Shown here in pieces: positions 35,360 to 47,700 of a DNA stretch of 64,000 nucleotides. This DNA is from Holothuria scabra (Eukaryota; Echinodermata; Holothuroidea; Aspidochirotida; Holothuriidae): NCBI GenBank assembly GCA_037179385.1, contig CM074195.1, positions 6,308,938 to 6,372,937 on the forward strand. Direction: 5' to 3'. Numbering within the stretch: position 1 is the first letter of the stretch; every line of letters starts with the position of its first letter. The position numbers and the translations under genes are program-made. The notes beneath the pieces were generated by a model that saw only the letters and a program-made list of their open reading frames with translations, searched no databases and was not told the DNA's origin.

Positions 35360-35627
35360 AGTTGGATATAAACTATTTTTTATATGTTAAATGTTTTTCG
35401 TTTCGCTTAAAATTTTTTCTTGTCTTTTTTGATTACTTTTTTCTTATGTTTCTGCTACTTCTACTTTTTGTTCTACTTTCTTGGGGGGACAGACTTAGTA
35501 AAAGCATCTCTGCTTCCCTCTGGCTCCTTTCACCTTTAATGATAGTATGTATTTTTACATGTTGTATCGTGCATTAATATTAATTTCTAGCATTTTGACT
35601 TGAAAAATGAACTTGAAACTTGAAAAA
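33590..35627 (+). mobile_element. CR1-like LINE remnant with short-repeat 3' tail
   Basis: This is a 5'-truncated non-LTR element. It ends in ACTTGAAAAATG, AACTTGAAACTTGAAAAAGG (about 35598-35627), a short tandem tail as in CR1-like elements rather than poly(A). It is much more decayed than the LINE at 25.8 kb. The start is taken where the frame RTAKKNHYCRLIEDNKNNFS begins. No target-site duplication was identified. Confidence 0.75.
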
Positions 35628-36572
35628 GGAAACATTTACCAGATAATTTCGTCTTATAAACAACACTTATCAACAGCATGACACGAGACAGAAAGGAAAG
35701 CTTCATGAGATGCATTCTTAAATGCGGTCTTTTTCAAATTAAAACTTTGAAATAGTTGATCCCCTCACCAGGTCTCTCCAGAAGGTCACAGCGTAAGTTA
35801 TAAAGAAACAAAACAAAAAAAATAAAATACATGGAATGTCAGAGTGAATATTTTGGCCTACAGTTTATGAAGAAATCCCAATGACATAAAGTAGTAGCAG
35901 GTACCAAAATACTACATTGAAATAATTTCATTACAGCAGCACTGTATTTTATTCTCAATTGTTTTAGTGATCTTTCTCATTGTGAAATACAGGTATTCAT
36001 TTTCTTCCAAGTACCCATGGGAGAAAAAATACCCCTCCGAGATGTACACATTTATAAAGTTATAAATATGAAAAGGTAAAACGATGTGTTTTACAGTCCT
36101 TCAGTAAATCAATAATCCTCTTCTTTAGTAGTTGTTCAATATATTTCATCACAAAGATTGTGTCACAATGCAGCAATTAATCTCCATTTGGAATCCTAGG
36201 TGGATATTGCGCAATCCAATAGAAGCTTAGCTGAGTCATCTGGCATGCAGTTCAGGATGACAAAATAAACAACATTGCACAAGAACTATGTACCGCTTTC
36301 TATACACATTGAAAGCTGCTGCGGTCATGTGTGTGGTAGACTGTGTATAATTCATGCAGCACATGTACAGTACATGTTGTTTCAGAGGGAAATCCTTTTG
36401 GCAGTTAAGTCACGCGATCTTTCAGTGCATTGTCTGTGATCCTAACCGATGATTTGTCTGTTATGAGCCTGTAGTTGCCATCTCTGTGTACTACAGCACT
36501 AGTTACTTCTCTATTGTGAAGTATTTGTGACCTACAATGCTCATCGGAGAGTTGTTGTGTAAATAACAGTAT
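35628..36572. other. No gene seen
   Basis: AT-rich DNA with no supported coding sequence or repeat boundary. Confidence 0.4.
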
Positions 36573-36589
36573 AGCATACAGTGGTAACA

Positions 36590-36755
36590 CTGAGCACAGT
36601 TATCCCAAAACTGTTACGGATTCTCGTACTCGTCCATTTGGGACGTTTAGCACCTTAAGGGAGCAGAGCTCCTCCGGGAGTACATGTTTGGTTTTCTCCC
36701 CCTGGCTCTTCGCCAGAGAGTCGAGTGGACTTTTAGAAAAAAAAAAAAAAAAAAA
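36590..36755 (+). mobile_element. Poly(A) SINE with 17-bp target duplication
   Basis: A retroposed insert of about 166 bp ends in a run of about 20 A. It is flanked by AGCATACAGTGGTAACA (36573-36589) and AGCACACAGTGGTAACA (36756-36772), which match at 16 of 17, so the insertion is unambiguous. The 3' body includes GAGCTCCTCCGGGAG, TTTGGTTTTCTCC and GGCTCTTCGCCAGAGAGTC. This body is shared in outline with the U2-headed retroposon at 60537-60730, but the 5' head differs and I could not assign it to a known RNA. An overlapping minus-strand open frame is a by-product of the A-tail. Confidence 0.85.
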
Positions 36756-36772
36756 AGCACACAGTGGTAACA

Positions 36773-37626
36773 TTACTACATTGTAATTTGGATTGCTAAT
36801 CAACAGAGGACAGAATAACAGTGGTATTGGACCAAATCTCAAAATAAATGTAAGATCATTTCCGAGGAGCGGATCTTTAAGTTGAACTCAGTGGTATTTA
36901 GTACTCTTAATTTTTTGGTTCACTTTGGTTTATATACGAGGTAAGTGTTACTTTTCAGAGCTTACTGTACATGATAAAGTACAGTACATGTTTCCAAACT
37001 GTTGAAGTTTTGTGTTTAAGCTCTATCATGACTGGAACTAAATCTATACCTAGAGTATGTACTTGTGTTGTAGCTCTATGCAGGGTAACAGAATAATTGC
37101 CAAACCCTAGAATTAATTCATGTATTTGTATTGTGTGATTATATATGTACATTTTAACTGGCAGCAAAGCATCCAGTGCATACTGCTGCACATGGTACAG
37201 ATCTTGTGAGGTTGAAAGTGTGTACTACATCTGTGAAGGACTTTGACAAACATCTGAGGCAACTAGAGTTTCTGTTTTGGCTATCATATATTACAAAAAC
37301 GTGTGCTGAAAGCAGCTGGGCAAGGTCCACGCAATGCAATTTCTAGGCATACAGTACAGTACAATAGTGAAGATGAAGTAGGTCAAAACGTAAATATTTT
37401 CTGACATTCAGGAAAGTTCACCTGTACTGTACTCCCCAAATTATTTTTTTTGTGGACTGAATGTATAAATTGAGCGTTTCTAGCAATTTCTGAAAATGCT
37501 ATTTCGTGCGAGGCAACCAATTTCGTTCCTTCCTTTTTCTTTTTCTGTTCTTGCTCCTTTCTCTCTCCTCTTTCCCCTTTCTCTTTTTATCTCTTGTGAC
37601 CTCTTTTTGCTCTTGGATTAAATATG
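36773..37626. other. No gene seen
   Basis: AT-rich sequence. A pyrimidine-rich (CTTTTTCT)n-like stretch lies at 37524-37600 just before the TA array. Confidence 0.4.
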
Positions 37627-37740
<114 letters not shown>

Positions 37741-40315
37741 TTTTTTCTTAACATGGTCACTAGCTTTGATGACAGTTTCCTTCTGTTTTTCAAGTGTCCT
37801 TCATATGTTGTTTGAAATATCATATTATTGTAACTTTTTTTGACAAACATATGAATGGTTATGGTATTAATATGATATTTTTCACACAGATAGGTTGGTT
37901 TGTTCTGAGCAGCTCATTTTTCTTTTGTTCGGTAATCGGTAAACATCTGAAAGAACAATGTAAGTGGTTCCATTTTTACGATTTCTGAGATTATTTTGCA
38001 CATTGTGTTGAACGGTTTCTTTGCCTGTCCTTGTAAAATAACAATGAATTGGTCTCTGTGATGGTTGTTTTCTTACTTTATTCACAACTTGAAATGATAA
38101 GAGGGTACAAATTGGGCATCCACAAACAAACAAACAAACAAACAAAAGGGAGATTGGAAGACCTGGCAAAAACAACAAAATAAATAAACAATAGGGGGAG
38201 AACTTCAAACAGTTAATAGAATTGATTTTTGAAAGTCTCGTGAAACTTTTTCCAGATCATGGTTGTTCGAACCTCCTGACAGCAAACTAATTGTCAAGCT
38301 TGGACCACACTATGCATAAATGCTGTATTTTATGAATGAATTACTAACCATGCAGTAAGGTTTTTACACATATGTGACCAGACGTGTTTTGAAATTATTC
38401 ACAAAACCTTTATTCAACAAGACCAATTTGAAATGAGCACTTTATGCATAACTTGAGCATGTGAAATTTGATGTATTAATGTGCTTAATAACAAGCATTG
38501 TCATGTGGTACTGTTGTTTAGTATCACTATCAACTCAACATTAAAACCTCTTTAATCACTCATAATCAGGGTAAAATTTCAAGCCCAGAACCACTTTAAA
38601 AGTGGATCATGAGATTGAGACCACACAACAGGCATGCAAAACTCATAAAATAAAGTTTTTAAATACTGATATTTGTGGATTTGAACTCTTTGGAATAGAC
38701 TGGGGTTAGTCCCTTCTAAATTTCCCCAGGTTTGCTGACCCTATAGTGTACTACAGGTTTATGTAGACCATCTTGATTGGGAATGCTCCTCCTCTTCTTC
38801 CTTCCTCCTTTACATTTATATCCCATTGTTCCGTTTATCTCTTCTTCTTCCGTTTGATGGGTACTGCACCTAGGTTACTTGGTTATTCAATAACCAAGTT
38901 GTACCCCTTTCTCAATGACATGCAACTATGCCATCCCTTGCTTTTCTGTAAAGGTTCAAAAGGGGTCTTATACATCATTTTTAGCATACCTGTATATTGT
39001 CTTCACCTGTCATTCAGTTCCCCCTCCCTCACAGTTCGACTTCTCTTTGCTACCATTTCCATTTTACACAATTGCATAACTGGTACAGAAGCAGGAGGGA
39101 AATGAATATTCATGTGTAGCCGTTTTAGGGACTGAATATCCATGCTGCATACTCCGTTTCTCATTCTCGCATGCTACAACTCTACTTACATATTGTCACT
39201 AGAGTACAATTCACCATTATTTTTCACACCTTGATTTCTTTGTTGTCAATCTGTTGACCTGTAAAATAAAAACAATAAAAGAAAATCCATTATTTACTTA
39301 AAAAAGGGAAAAAAGGATCCGACAGTGCAAGGAAAACATATGCAAATGTGGATGTATCAGCCTTGTGAAATGAAAAAGTTCAGTGAATTTCCATTCTGTA
39401 GAGATGGCATACTCAAAGGGAAGGTCACTTTCAAATTAAGTCTTAATGGTAGAACAAGTCTCCACCCCAACCTCCCCACTCCCACTCCTACTCCCAACAT
39501 CAAACCTCATTCCTGCCCCCTGAAAACTATTCATTGAAACCATAAAATTAAATCTAGTTCAATGAAAGTACACAAACGGAAGAATGGCAGGAGGACCATG
39601 GCTTACAATACTCACAACCGCCCATTCTGCTATTGTATAAATGAAAACCTTTAACTAGCAAGTTATTCACTAGTTTTGGCCTGTTCCTGCAAGTATACAA
39701 TTCTGAAAACTTGTACAATGTAATAGTTAACCCTTGCACAACTTCTATAACCAAATAAAATACCCTCTAATTTCTCTGCAGTACTTTAAGATAGTGTACG
39801 ACTATTGTGCAAGTTCATGTTGACCACTGAAAGATGACAAAAGGATATTTGTACAATAGCATGTAATTGTGCTGTGGATTGTGGATTAAATAAGCTGCTT
39901 TTTGTCTCCCTAATGAAGGGCACTTACCATTTGCAAGGATTTCTGTTAATATTAAACACAGTGTCATAATCTCATTTGATTTAAAAAAAAATAAATTGAT
40001 ATTAGCAAAAAATGCTTGTAATGTCATGTACAGCTGTGGAAATTATGGCATAATTTTATTGAAATATCACCAGCATCCCACAAAGATTGAACTTCACACT
40101 TGAATATTTTTTTTATTAAATTGTTCTTTTCAGTGTGAGTAGAATTTTCAATTCGGTTAAGTACAGTATATGCTTCTACACTGTACATAACACTGTACAC
40201 ACAATACTTTGCTAAAAGGTGCACAGTATTTACAGTAGTTGCCTCTCATTTTGCAGTAAAATACAAACCCTGGCCAATATAATCACAGGGCTGTGCTCAA
40301 CATCAGTTGCTGTTG
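37741..40315. other. No gene seen (2.6 kb)
   Basis: AT-rich DNA with a short CAAA tetranucleotide run (38124-38147). Open frames such as 38773-39105 (110 codons, hydrophobic but without a domain, starting from a non-ATG codon) are not supported. Confidence 0.4.
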
Positions 40316-40332
40316 ACCCATTTTCACACGAC

Positions 40333-40570
40333 ATTCTGTTTGGTCTAACGGTAATAGCATCCGCCTCTCACGGGGAAGACCTGGGTTCTAATCCCAGGTC
40401 TAGTCATACCAAAGATTCTAAAAATGGAACCTACAGATATGTGTGATGCTCCACATAAGCATGGAGTGGGGAAAACAATGGAGTGGGGAAAACAAGCCAG
40501 TGAGCCAGAAGTGGCTGGCATGACTCGAAACAATAGGTTAGAAACTGGGCCATAAAACTCTGTCTAACTA
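40333..40570 (+). mobile_element. tRNA-derived SINE with 17-bp target duplication
   Basis: The head has pol III promoter elements: an A-box-like TGGTCTAACGG (40341-40351) and a B-box-like GGTTCTAATCC (40384-40394). The latter sits in a perfect T-arm stem ACCTGG/CCAGGT. The anticodon-arm sequence CTCTCAC resembles tRNA-Glu, but no acceptor stem forms, so it is not a functional tRNA. The tail carries GGTTAGAAACTGGGCCATAA. The target duplication ACCCATTTTCACACGAC (40316-40332) versus ACCCATTTTCACACAAC (40571-40587) matches at 16 of 17. A related tail occurs at 58468-58505. Confidence 0.85.
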
Positions 40571-40587
40571 ACCCATTTTCACACAAC

Positions 40588-41498
40588 AAAGCAAGTGATA
40601 TTAACCCCATGTGAATTTAAGTGAACTATTTCCTGCCTAATGTCACTTAATTTACACCTTAGTCAATTTTCTTTTGGTTGCAATGGATTAATAGATCTTA
40701 TTACTCTAATACGTAGGCTCACGTTCTAAAATGAAGCTGCCAAAATGTTAAGTGCAATGATACCATTTCTAGGGGAAGGATTGAACTGGAATGAACTGTT
40801 TTCATTAATTAGCAAAATACTGTACCCCCAAAATACCAGAACCATGGCTTTTGCCAGGAAGGTGAGGAGCCAAAACCAACCAAATATCCTTCTACTGTTA
40901 TTGTATGGAATTTCCCTATTGGAGGAATTTCCACGTTTCCGTTCTGCCAACATGTGTAATTTCCTCTGCCTGTTAATTTACAGTTTTGTGGCCTGGATTT
41001 TTTGTTCAATGGCCATGTACAGAATTAATGCTAAGATACCTCACCTTCCAGTGTCAGTTGGTGTACCACTTAAAAACCTGATGTAAAGAACAGTAATAGG
41101 CAGACTGCTTTTGATAAAGTGTTAATAAATATTGCGCAATTTTAATAAGAGTAAAAGCCTGCAGTGTCACCCCGACAGGTCATGACCCTGCAGACTGGCC
41201 TAGGTTTGTCATTAGTTCTGTTGCACAGACAAGCTGCCACTCATAAGAGTAAAAAAAGAGCTCACATTTCGATAAAGATTTTGAAATTGGTTAGGGAGCC
41301 TTCCATCTGATTTCATTTCTGTGGCATATGCACAGTGGTGTTATGTAAACAAAGGCACACTGATTTATAATGTGGTCGTGGATGAAATGTGTTATCAGCA
41401 CAAAATGTAGTGATGAGGTAAATAATTCTTTTCATGATTCTCTGGGTTTTTTTTTATTCTCCCCCCTTTTTCGAATGATGAATAAAATGTGGTTTTTG
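40588..41498. other. No gene seen
   Basis: AT-rich DNA up to the next AGGTCA-family copy. The open frame 40745-41086 (113 codons) has two hydrophobic stretches but starts from a non-ATG codon and has no recognised motif. Confidence 0.35.
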
Positions 41499-42612
41499 AT
41501 TCCTTGCCGTAGGCAGGCAAGGAATCTATGCGATGGTGATGTCGTGCGTATGTGTATGTATGTGTGTGTGACGCTTTAGCTTGTAAACACGATATCTCAA
41601 GAAGGGTAAGTGTGACTTATCTCGTATTTGGTATGTAGGTTGGCCATATTAAGTTAAATGATCCCTACTGTTTTTGGTGGAGGTCAAAGGGCATTTGGGG
41701 TCACGAAAGTTCAAATGGTCAAAACCTTGTAAACACGATATCTCAAGAAAGTTACATGTGACTATGCTAATATTTGGTGTGTGGGTTTGTCATTTAAGTA
41801 GATGATCCCTATTGATTTTCGTGGACGTCAAAGGTCATTTGGGGTCATGCGAGGTCAAATGGTAAATTCCTTCGAAATTGCTTGTAAACAGGGTATCTCA
41901 AGAACGTTACATGTGACTAGGCCTCATATTTGGTGTATGGGTTGGTCATATTAATTGGATGATACCTATTGATATTCTTGGAGGTGAAAGGTCATTTGAG
42001 GTCACAAGATGTCAAAAGGTCAATCCCTGTAAACATGATATTTCAAGAACGTTACGTGTGACTCTGCTCATATTAGGTGTGTAGGTTGGTTGTATGAAGC
42101 TGATGACCCCTATCAATTTTGTGTGGGTCAAAGGTCGTTTGGGGTAATGACAGGTCAAAAGGTCAAAACCTGTAAACACTGTATCTCAAAAATGCATGTA
42201 ACTAAGCTCACCTTTAGTGGGTGAGTTGATTGTATTTAAATGATTATCCCAAAGGATTTTCGTGAAGGTCATTTGGGATCAGCAGCGTCAAATTCTGAAG
42301 AGCTTGTTTTCATAGTAATGTACTACAAGAAAGGTAACTTTTGTAGGGTCCTCATACTTGGCATGTAGATGATGTATAGGGAATAAATGATCCCTATAGT
42401 TTTTGGTGTGATCAAATGTCACTTTGGCTCACAATGGGTCAAAGTCTCAATACCGAATTTACACAATTTCCTATGGTTGGAGTCTTGCTTACTGCAAAAT
42501 TTCATACAAAGTATGTGGATATGATATCGTGAGCAGAACCTTAGTTCTAGGTGGTCAAAGGTCATCCAGAATCTCAATGTAGGAAGCTTGGATGCCTTGC
42601 ATGTATAGTTTT
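41499..42612 (+). repeat. AGGTCA-repeat family, copy 4
   Basis: It shares start and end with copy 3. It begins GATTCCTTGCCGTAGGCAGGCAAGGAATC, a near-perfect inverted repeat reading GATTCCTTGC and GCAAGGAATC with a short centre. It ends AAGCTTGGATGCCTTGCATG (42590-42609). It has about seven units of 140-170 bp with diverged cores such as AGGTCAAAGGGCA (41681-41693), ACGTCAAAGGTCA (41825-41837) and GGGTCAAAGGTCG. More diverged than copy 3, so probably older. Confidence 0.85.
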
Positions 42613-43354
42613 GTTCAATTTTCATTACATATTTGCTAATTACATATTGTAATTAGCCGTTTTGATCAGTTTGTTTCTTGATGTGAATCGTCCGATAAAC
42701 TGAACGAAAGAAATGTGACCTCATGATCATCAGAAAATGCGGCCAACCATAAAAATCGACATGTTGCCATGTCCACTAATACGATACTGATCACGAGCCA
42801 CCATATAATTTCCATGAAAGGATCATGAGGCTTACGGCAATCTCGTGGCTGTATAAAAGCCGGTGGACTGCACGGTGGGATGAAAAACTTTCTTATTGGG
42901 AGGATAAAATCGTAGTTACAGTAATCGAGGTGCCAGAAAATGAAATCTAAAGTAGTGATTGTTTCTTGAAAGGGTATTCTGTTTGCCTGTTTTGAGAAAT
43001 ATTTGAAGTTATGAAAGCGAAGAATAGTTGAGTGTTGCTTTTTTGTGGGAAGCTACTGAGCAAAAGCTGATTGTTGCTTCCGAGTACAACAAAAACTTTT
43101 CATCTGAGACAACTGCCTGAGAAATAATTTGTAAATCTCCATGAGGCTTTTCTCTACGACACGTGACAAACAACTCTGAAGCAATATCTCACTTCTCACG
43201 ATTCTCCATGAAGCTGATCTCTATGTTAGTTGAGAATGCAACCGCTATTGTGTGTGACAACTTTATTAAAGGCATCAATGTACAGTAACAAGATGTCCAG
43301 AAGATTTACCATGAAATAGAGTCTAAAAACTTTCATTAAGGCAAATTTAAAGAC
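42613..43354. other. No gene seen
   Basis: AT-rich DNA with related pairs of short segments, such as 'cgacacgtgacaaacaactctgaagcaatat' near 43160 and 'cgacatctgaaaaacaacactgaagcaata' near 44794. These sit on either side of the transposon at 43363-44730, so an older local duplication is split by that insertion. Confidence 0.4.
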
Positions 43355-43362
43355 CTTTACAA

Positions 43363-44730
43363 CAGGGGTGGCGCCTGGATTTGCCCGACGGGGGGGGGGG
43401 GCAACCTCCCCGACAGGGAGGCCAGCAGTTCAAAGCACCGACAAAGGCGATGAGTTAGTCCCGGTGGGACGTAACTTGGCAGAATTGGAGGCGCGCGCAG
43501 CGCGCCGAAATGTTTGGCTTTTTTTTAACAAGTACTTAAAAACTTGTCTATTTAGTTTATTTTTTGAAAGAAATTTGGCTTTTGTAAGGACCATAATAAG
43601 TTGGGAGTGTTTATTGAAGAATCTGTCCTTCATATGGGCAGATTTAAAAACTTTTTATTCGCGACAGCTGAAATTCTGTTGTGGGTAATGCATTGAATCG
43701 TTCTACAGGCCTACGTAGTAAGGTCTCAAGATTAGACCAGAAGTTTGCCTGAAAAGGTTTTGTTTATCCTTTTTTGAACGAAGATTTGAAAATTAAATGG
43801 CAGAAATTTTGGAATTTAATAAAAGAAAATTTGGTTTTTGGTAAAGTTATCATAAAAATTTGAAATGCCCTTCAAGAGCAAAATTAGGTAGAATGTCGGG
43901 GTGATTAACAGAGTTGTCTTGTTATTTGTTGTACCGAGTATCCATCAAAATTGGAAAATTATGCCACTTTTAACAATCTGAAACTTCTATAATGACAGAT
44001 TGTGGTGTTTTATGGAAAAATTTGACTTTCTTATAAAAAAGAATCAAGTAGGGGTGATCTGCAGTTTTGTACAGTTTTGTTGTGGTTACTAAAGATCGTC
44101 AGACAGGTAAATGCCTTCGGATCACATTGGAAAATTGTCCAGCGGAAAAAGTTTGGCTTCCCATATATTTGAAGTTTTTAAATAGGCTTACGGGAGTGTT
44201 TCAGTTTGGCAGATGACACTGACAGAATTGTTCATTTTCCTAATATTGCCTGAAAGACTAAAAGTCCAACGCACAGATATTTTTGAAAAATTAAGAACTC
44301 CGATTAAAACAGATTCAGATATGCATTAAAAATAGGGTTACAAACGAAAAAATTATCTCATAAAGATAAAAACAGTTCATGATAATCCATCCAGTAACTT
44401 CAGTCCTTTATGTTCTTTATTTTTAGGCCTTCCGCAAAAAAACCGTCCTTCCCCGACGGGGGATGAGATAGGACAAAGAAAATGGAATGAGGTATAACAG
44501 AGCTAGGAAAAACTGATTGGAAATCGATTTCCAATATTCTTTAAAATAGCATTGCAAAACAAAAAATGTGTTCAAGATTACACCCTAGTAATTTCAGTCC
44601 TTTTAGGTTTTTTTTTAATAATCATTTTTTTATTATTATTTTTAGGCCTCCCCGACGAAATCGCCGACCTTCCCCGACGGGGAGGGGGGGGCATGCCCCC
44701 CCCCCGGCCGCCCCCTTGGCGCCACCCCTG
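43363..44730. mobile_element. Non-autonomous hAT element, perfect TIR and TSD
   Basis: The 13-bp terminal inverted repeat is perfect: CAGGGGTGGCGCC at 43363 and GGCGCCACCCCTG ending at 44730. Perfect 8-bp target duplications CTTTACAA lie at 43355-43362 and 44731-44738. Subterminal regions are rich in CCCCGACGGGG blocks and G/C runs. Inside there is no transposase. A GGCGCGCGCAGCGCGCC palindrome lies near 43490-43506, and a 3' subterminal segment (TTCAGTCCTTT...TTTTTAGGCC...CTTCCCCGACGGGG) is present twice (about 44398-44461 and 44595-44684). Confidence 0.93.
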
Positions 44731-44738
44731 CTTTACAA

Positions 44739-47700
44739 TTAAAAAAGAATATAAGTGTCTACGAAAAATAATGTAGTAGGAAGCTTTTCTCTACGACATC
44801 TGAAAAACAACACTGAAGCAATACATTCCACTTGTGACTTCTCTACAAAGCTTACTATGTTAGTTCAGTATGCAACTGTTATTGTGTGTCACAATTGCTT
44901 AAAACAGCCATGTAAGGAAGGGTTGTCTATAGAAATTAATTATTATGCATTAAATCTACTGTAAGGAGTTTTGGCATACACATACATAAAAGGACATTAC
45001 AAAGCAAAAGGTACGCTAATGTTATCAACTTTTATCAATTCAATGTTGATCCTATAGTCACCCTAGTGACAACAGTTGACAACAACAACTGTTATTGTTA
45101 TAGCACTGTGACAGCTGAGTCAACGTTTGCATTAACCTTGGAAGTTACAGGGAATGATATAAAGTTTTAACAAGGTCATTCAGGACAAAAGCATGTTCCA
45201 TCTACAACCTAGTACAAGCAATTAGCAGAATGAAATTTATGACTGCCATCAAGTTACACTATACACTGACGTCGGACTAGGCCTAAGTTACATAGCCTAC
45301 TAACTAATGTTAGACCGATCTGTTCAGTATTTCTATTAAGGCCTAGGCTAGTTTATGTTGTAGCCTACTAATTGTACAGCGCAAGCTTCTTCAGTCAAGT
45401 CTAAATTAGCTAGGCTAGGCCTGCTGTAATTAGGCTAATGGAAGTTTTAACTTTTACACTACGCTTCAATTACAATAATATGAGTAAAAACTTGTAGAGC
45501 TTGTTTACTGGATTATCCAGTAAATCAGACTTTCTAACTCATAATTTAACCCGTAGTTACAGGTGCCTAACGCTACGATATCTACTGTGCCAACTAAAAG
45601 TACCCTGGAAATTACGACGCCTACATACTGCATACATTCTGCTAGAATTGAATAAGACATTTTAGCCAATGTTACCCGAAAAAAGGCATTTTCTCTGGTG
45701 GAGCTTGTCTTTAAATTGCGGCAATTAGCCCTGTTTAAACCCACCTTATTGCTCTAGTGAGGAAATATTCTTTGAAGGGGGCAAACGCTTGCAACTTTAT
45801 TAATCTCAAGATACCTGAACAAGAAGTTCTCTGATAGATTCTGTATTATTAGTTGCCAGCTTGAGATGGCTAAAACTTGCTGTTTGCCTCTATCGTCATG
45901 AGTCCACTCTAGGCTTGAGTGGCTGACACTTCTTGGAAGACAGAATACCACATTTCCACACAGGTTGGGTATTCGAAGTCTGACTACACAACTGCAAATA
46001 TGTGGAAGTTATTTAGGTGTTTCGAAAATTTGGGGTCCACAATTTGGATTCACAGGGTATTAATATTTATGTTCTTAACTTGCTTGCACATATTTTTGCT
46101 TCCAAGTTGACTCAGAAAAAAAGTAATGACTTTTTCTTAGATAATGTAACTGGTCACATCCATGTGCAGCGATAAATGAAGAGGGCATGATGATAGACCT
46201 CCAATATTTTAGTAGGACGTCATATCATATCGAATGTCCCATCAATACTTTGAAGCATGAAGAAAAGATGCATGTGGTTAAATGTCTCAAGTTGCCATCT
46301 TTGTGTCATGCAGAAGAAAATCGGGCCAAGTTAATAGACTGTGGTATGTCCTTTAGAGTTCGTAAGATCCCTTTGTCTCCGGGGGTTTGGACCTCAACAG
46401 GGTACCTATGAAGGTCCCTTGTACCTTTAAATGATTACTCAAAGCGTTTCTTTCTGAAGAAGCCCCAAAAATATCAGAAACAGATCGCCTCTATTGGTTA
46501 GATCGGAGTGTCTCGCAGTGGATTACAAGGAGTGGCATGCCCCCAGTCAGTCTCCTGCTATATGCGCGGTGCCCACGCGCAGACCTGAAATAATATACGG
46601 TACTACACTTATTCTATACAAATTTTTTTCACATGAACAGAGACAGACCCACAGGAAAATATGTTTGTTTTACAAAAAAAATCATTCTTTGAAAACCAAC
46701 ATTTTTGGATACAGAATGATAGGTTATTCAAAATGGGACAGTATGGTAGGTTTGTATGCAATAAATGTTTCCCACAGAAAGAAATTCAGTGACTGATTTG
46801 TTGCTCGTGAATGATTTGTTCACCCAAAATTTCAAAACTTCATTTAAGCAATATCTGCAACAAAGTTCCACAATTCATAAACGTTTGATACTGTTGGTGT
46901 TAATTGGTGAAAACAAATGGTTTGTTGTGGTATTTTTATGAAATACTTGGTTGTTGCATCTCCTACACAATTTTCCGCTTCAAACTTAAAAGCAACTTTT
47001 CTGTCGGAACCTAAAGTGTAAACTACAACTCACATGAGACTGTATTTTTCACTTGCCTAACACATACTGAAACTCCAGTGTTTTGGGGGATTCGCTCCAA
47101 GGAGTCCCCTTCACGACTTTTTCCGTACGGGGTCCTTAACAAGTCTTGAACTTCTCTTGCTGTAGCAAAAATATACCTATCGTGAGACTTTATTTTCACT
47201 TTACTTACTCGGGGGTTTTCCCTTGGACCAACAGGCGCACTCAGGCGGGTCTATAGACCCCATTCAAATGTATTCGGACTGCAAGCATTTTTTTCTTTGC
47301 CCTTAGTTTTCTCTACTCCACTTTTGAAATCTTGGCGCCGCCTATTGTCCTTCCAGCCGATTGCACAAGACAAAGTTCAATTCACTTCCGAGGATAGTTA
47401 ATTTCAAGAGACTGAGTTGATATGGATAACTCAGTGAAAGTGTATAAGTTTTCTACCAAATGAAAAAGCTTTTAGTTTGTATGGTTAGTTGTGTTTCACA
47501 TCCAAAAATTACGAAAAAAAAAAAATGAATTTTATAGTTGACTGACTTGAAACGGTTTTGTGCATAATTTGAAAAAAAAAAAAGGTCAGTTCAAGAATTT
47601 TTTGAAACCAAATTGACTCCTTAAATACTCATGAAAGGAATGATTTGTATGTAGGATATGGAGATTGTCTAAGTTTGACCATTTGTCATTGGTATGGAAG

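Noticed and set aside
38773..39105. 110-codon hydrophobic open frame
   Set aside because: Non-ATG start. Hydrophobicity comes from T-rich sequence, and no family was recognised.
40333..40410. Possible functional tRNA-Glu gene
   Set aside because: The T-arm is good, but the 5' and 3' segments do not pair as an acceptor stem and the unit has SINE target duplications.
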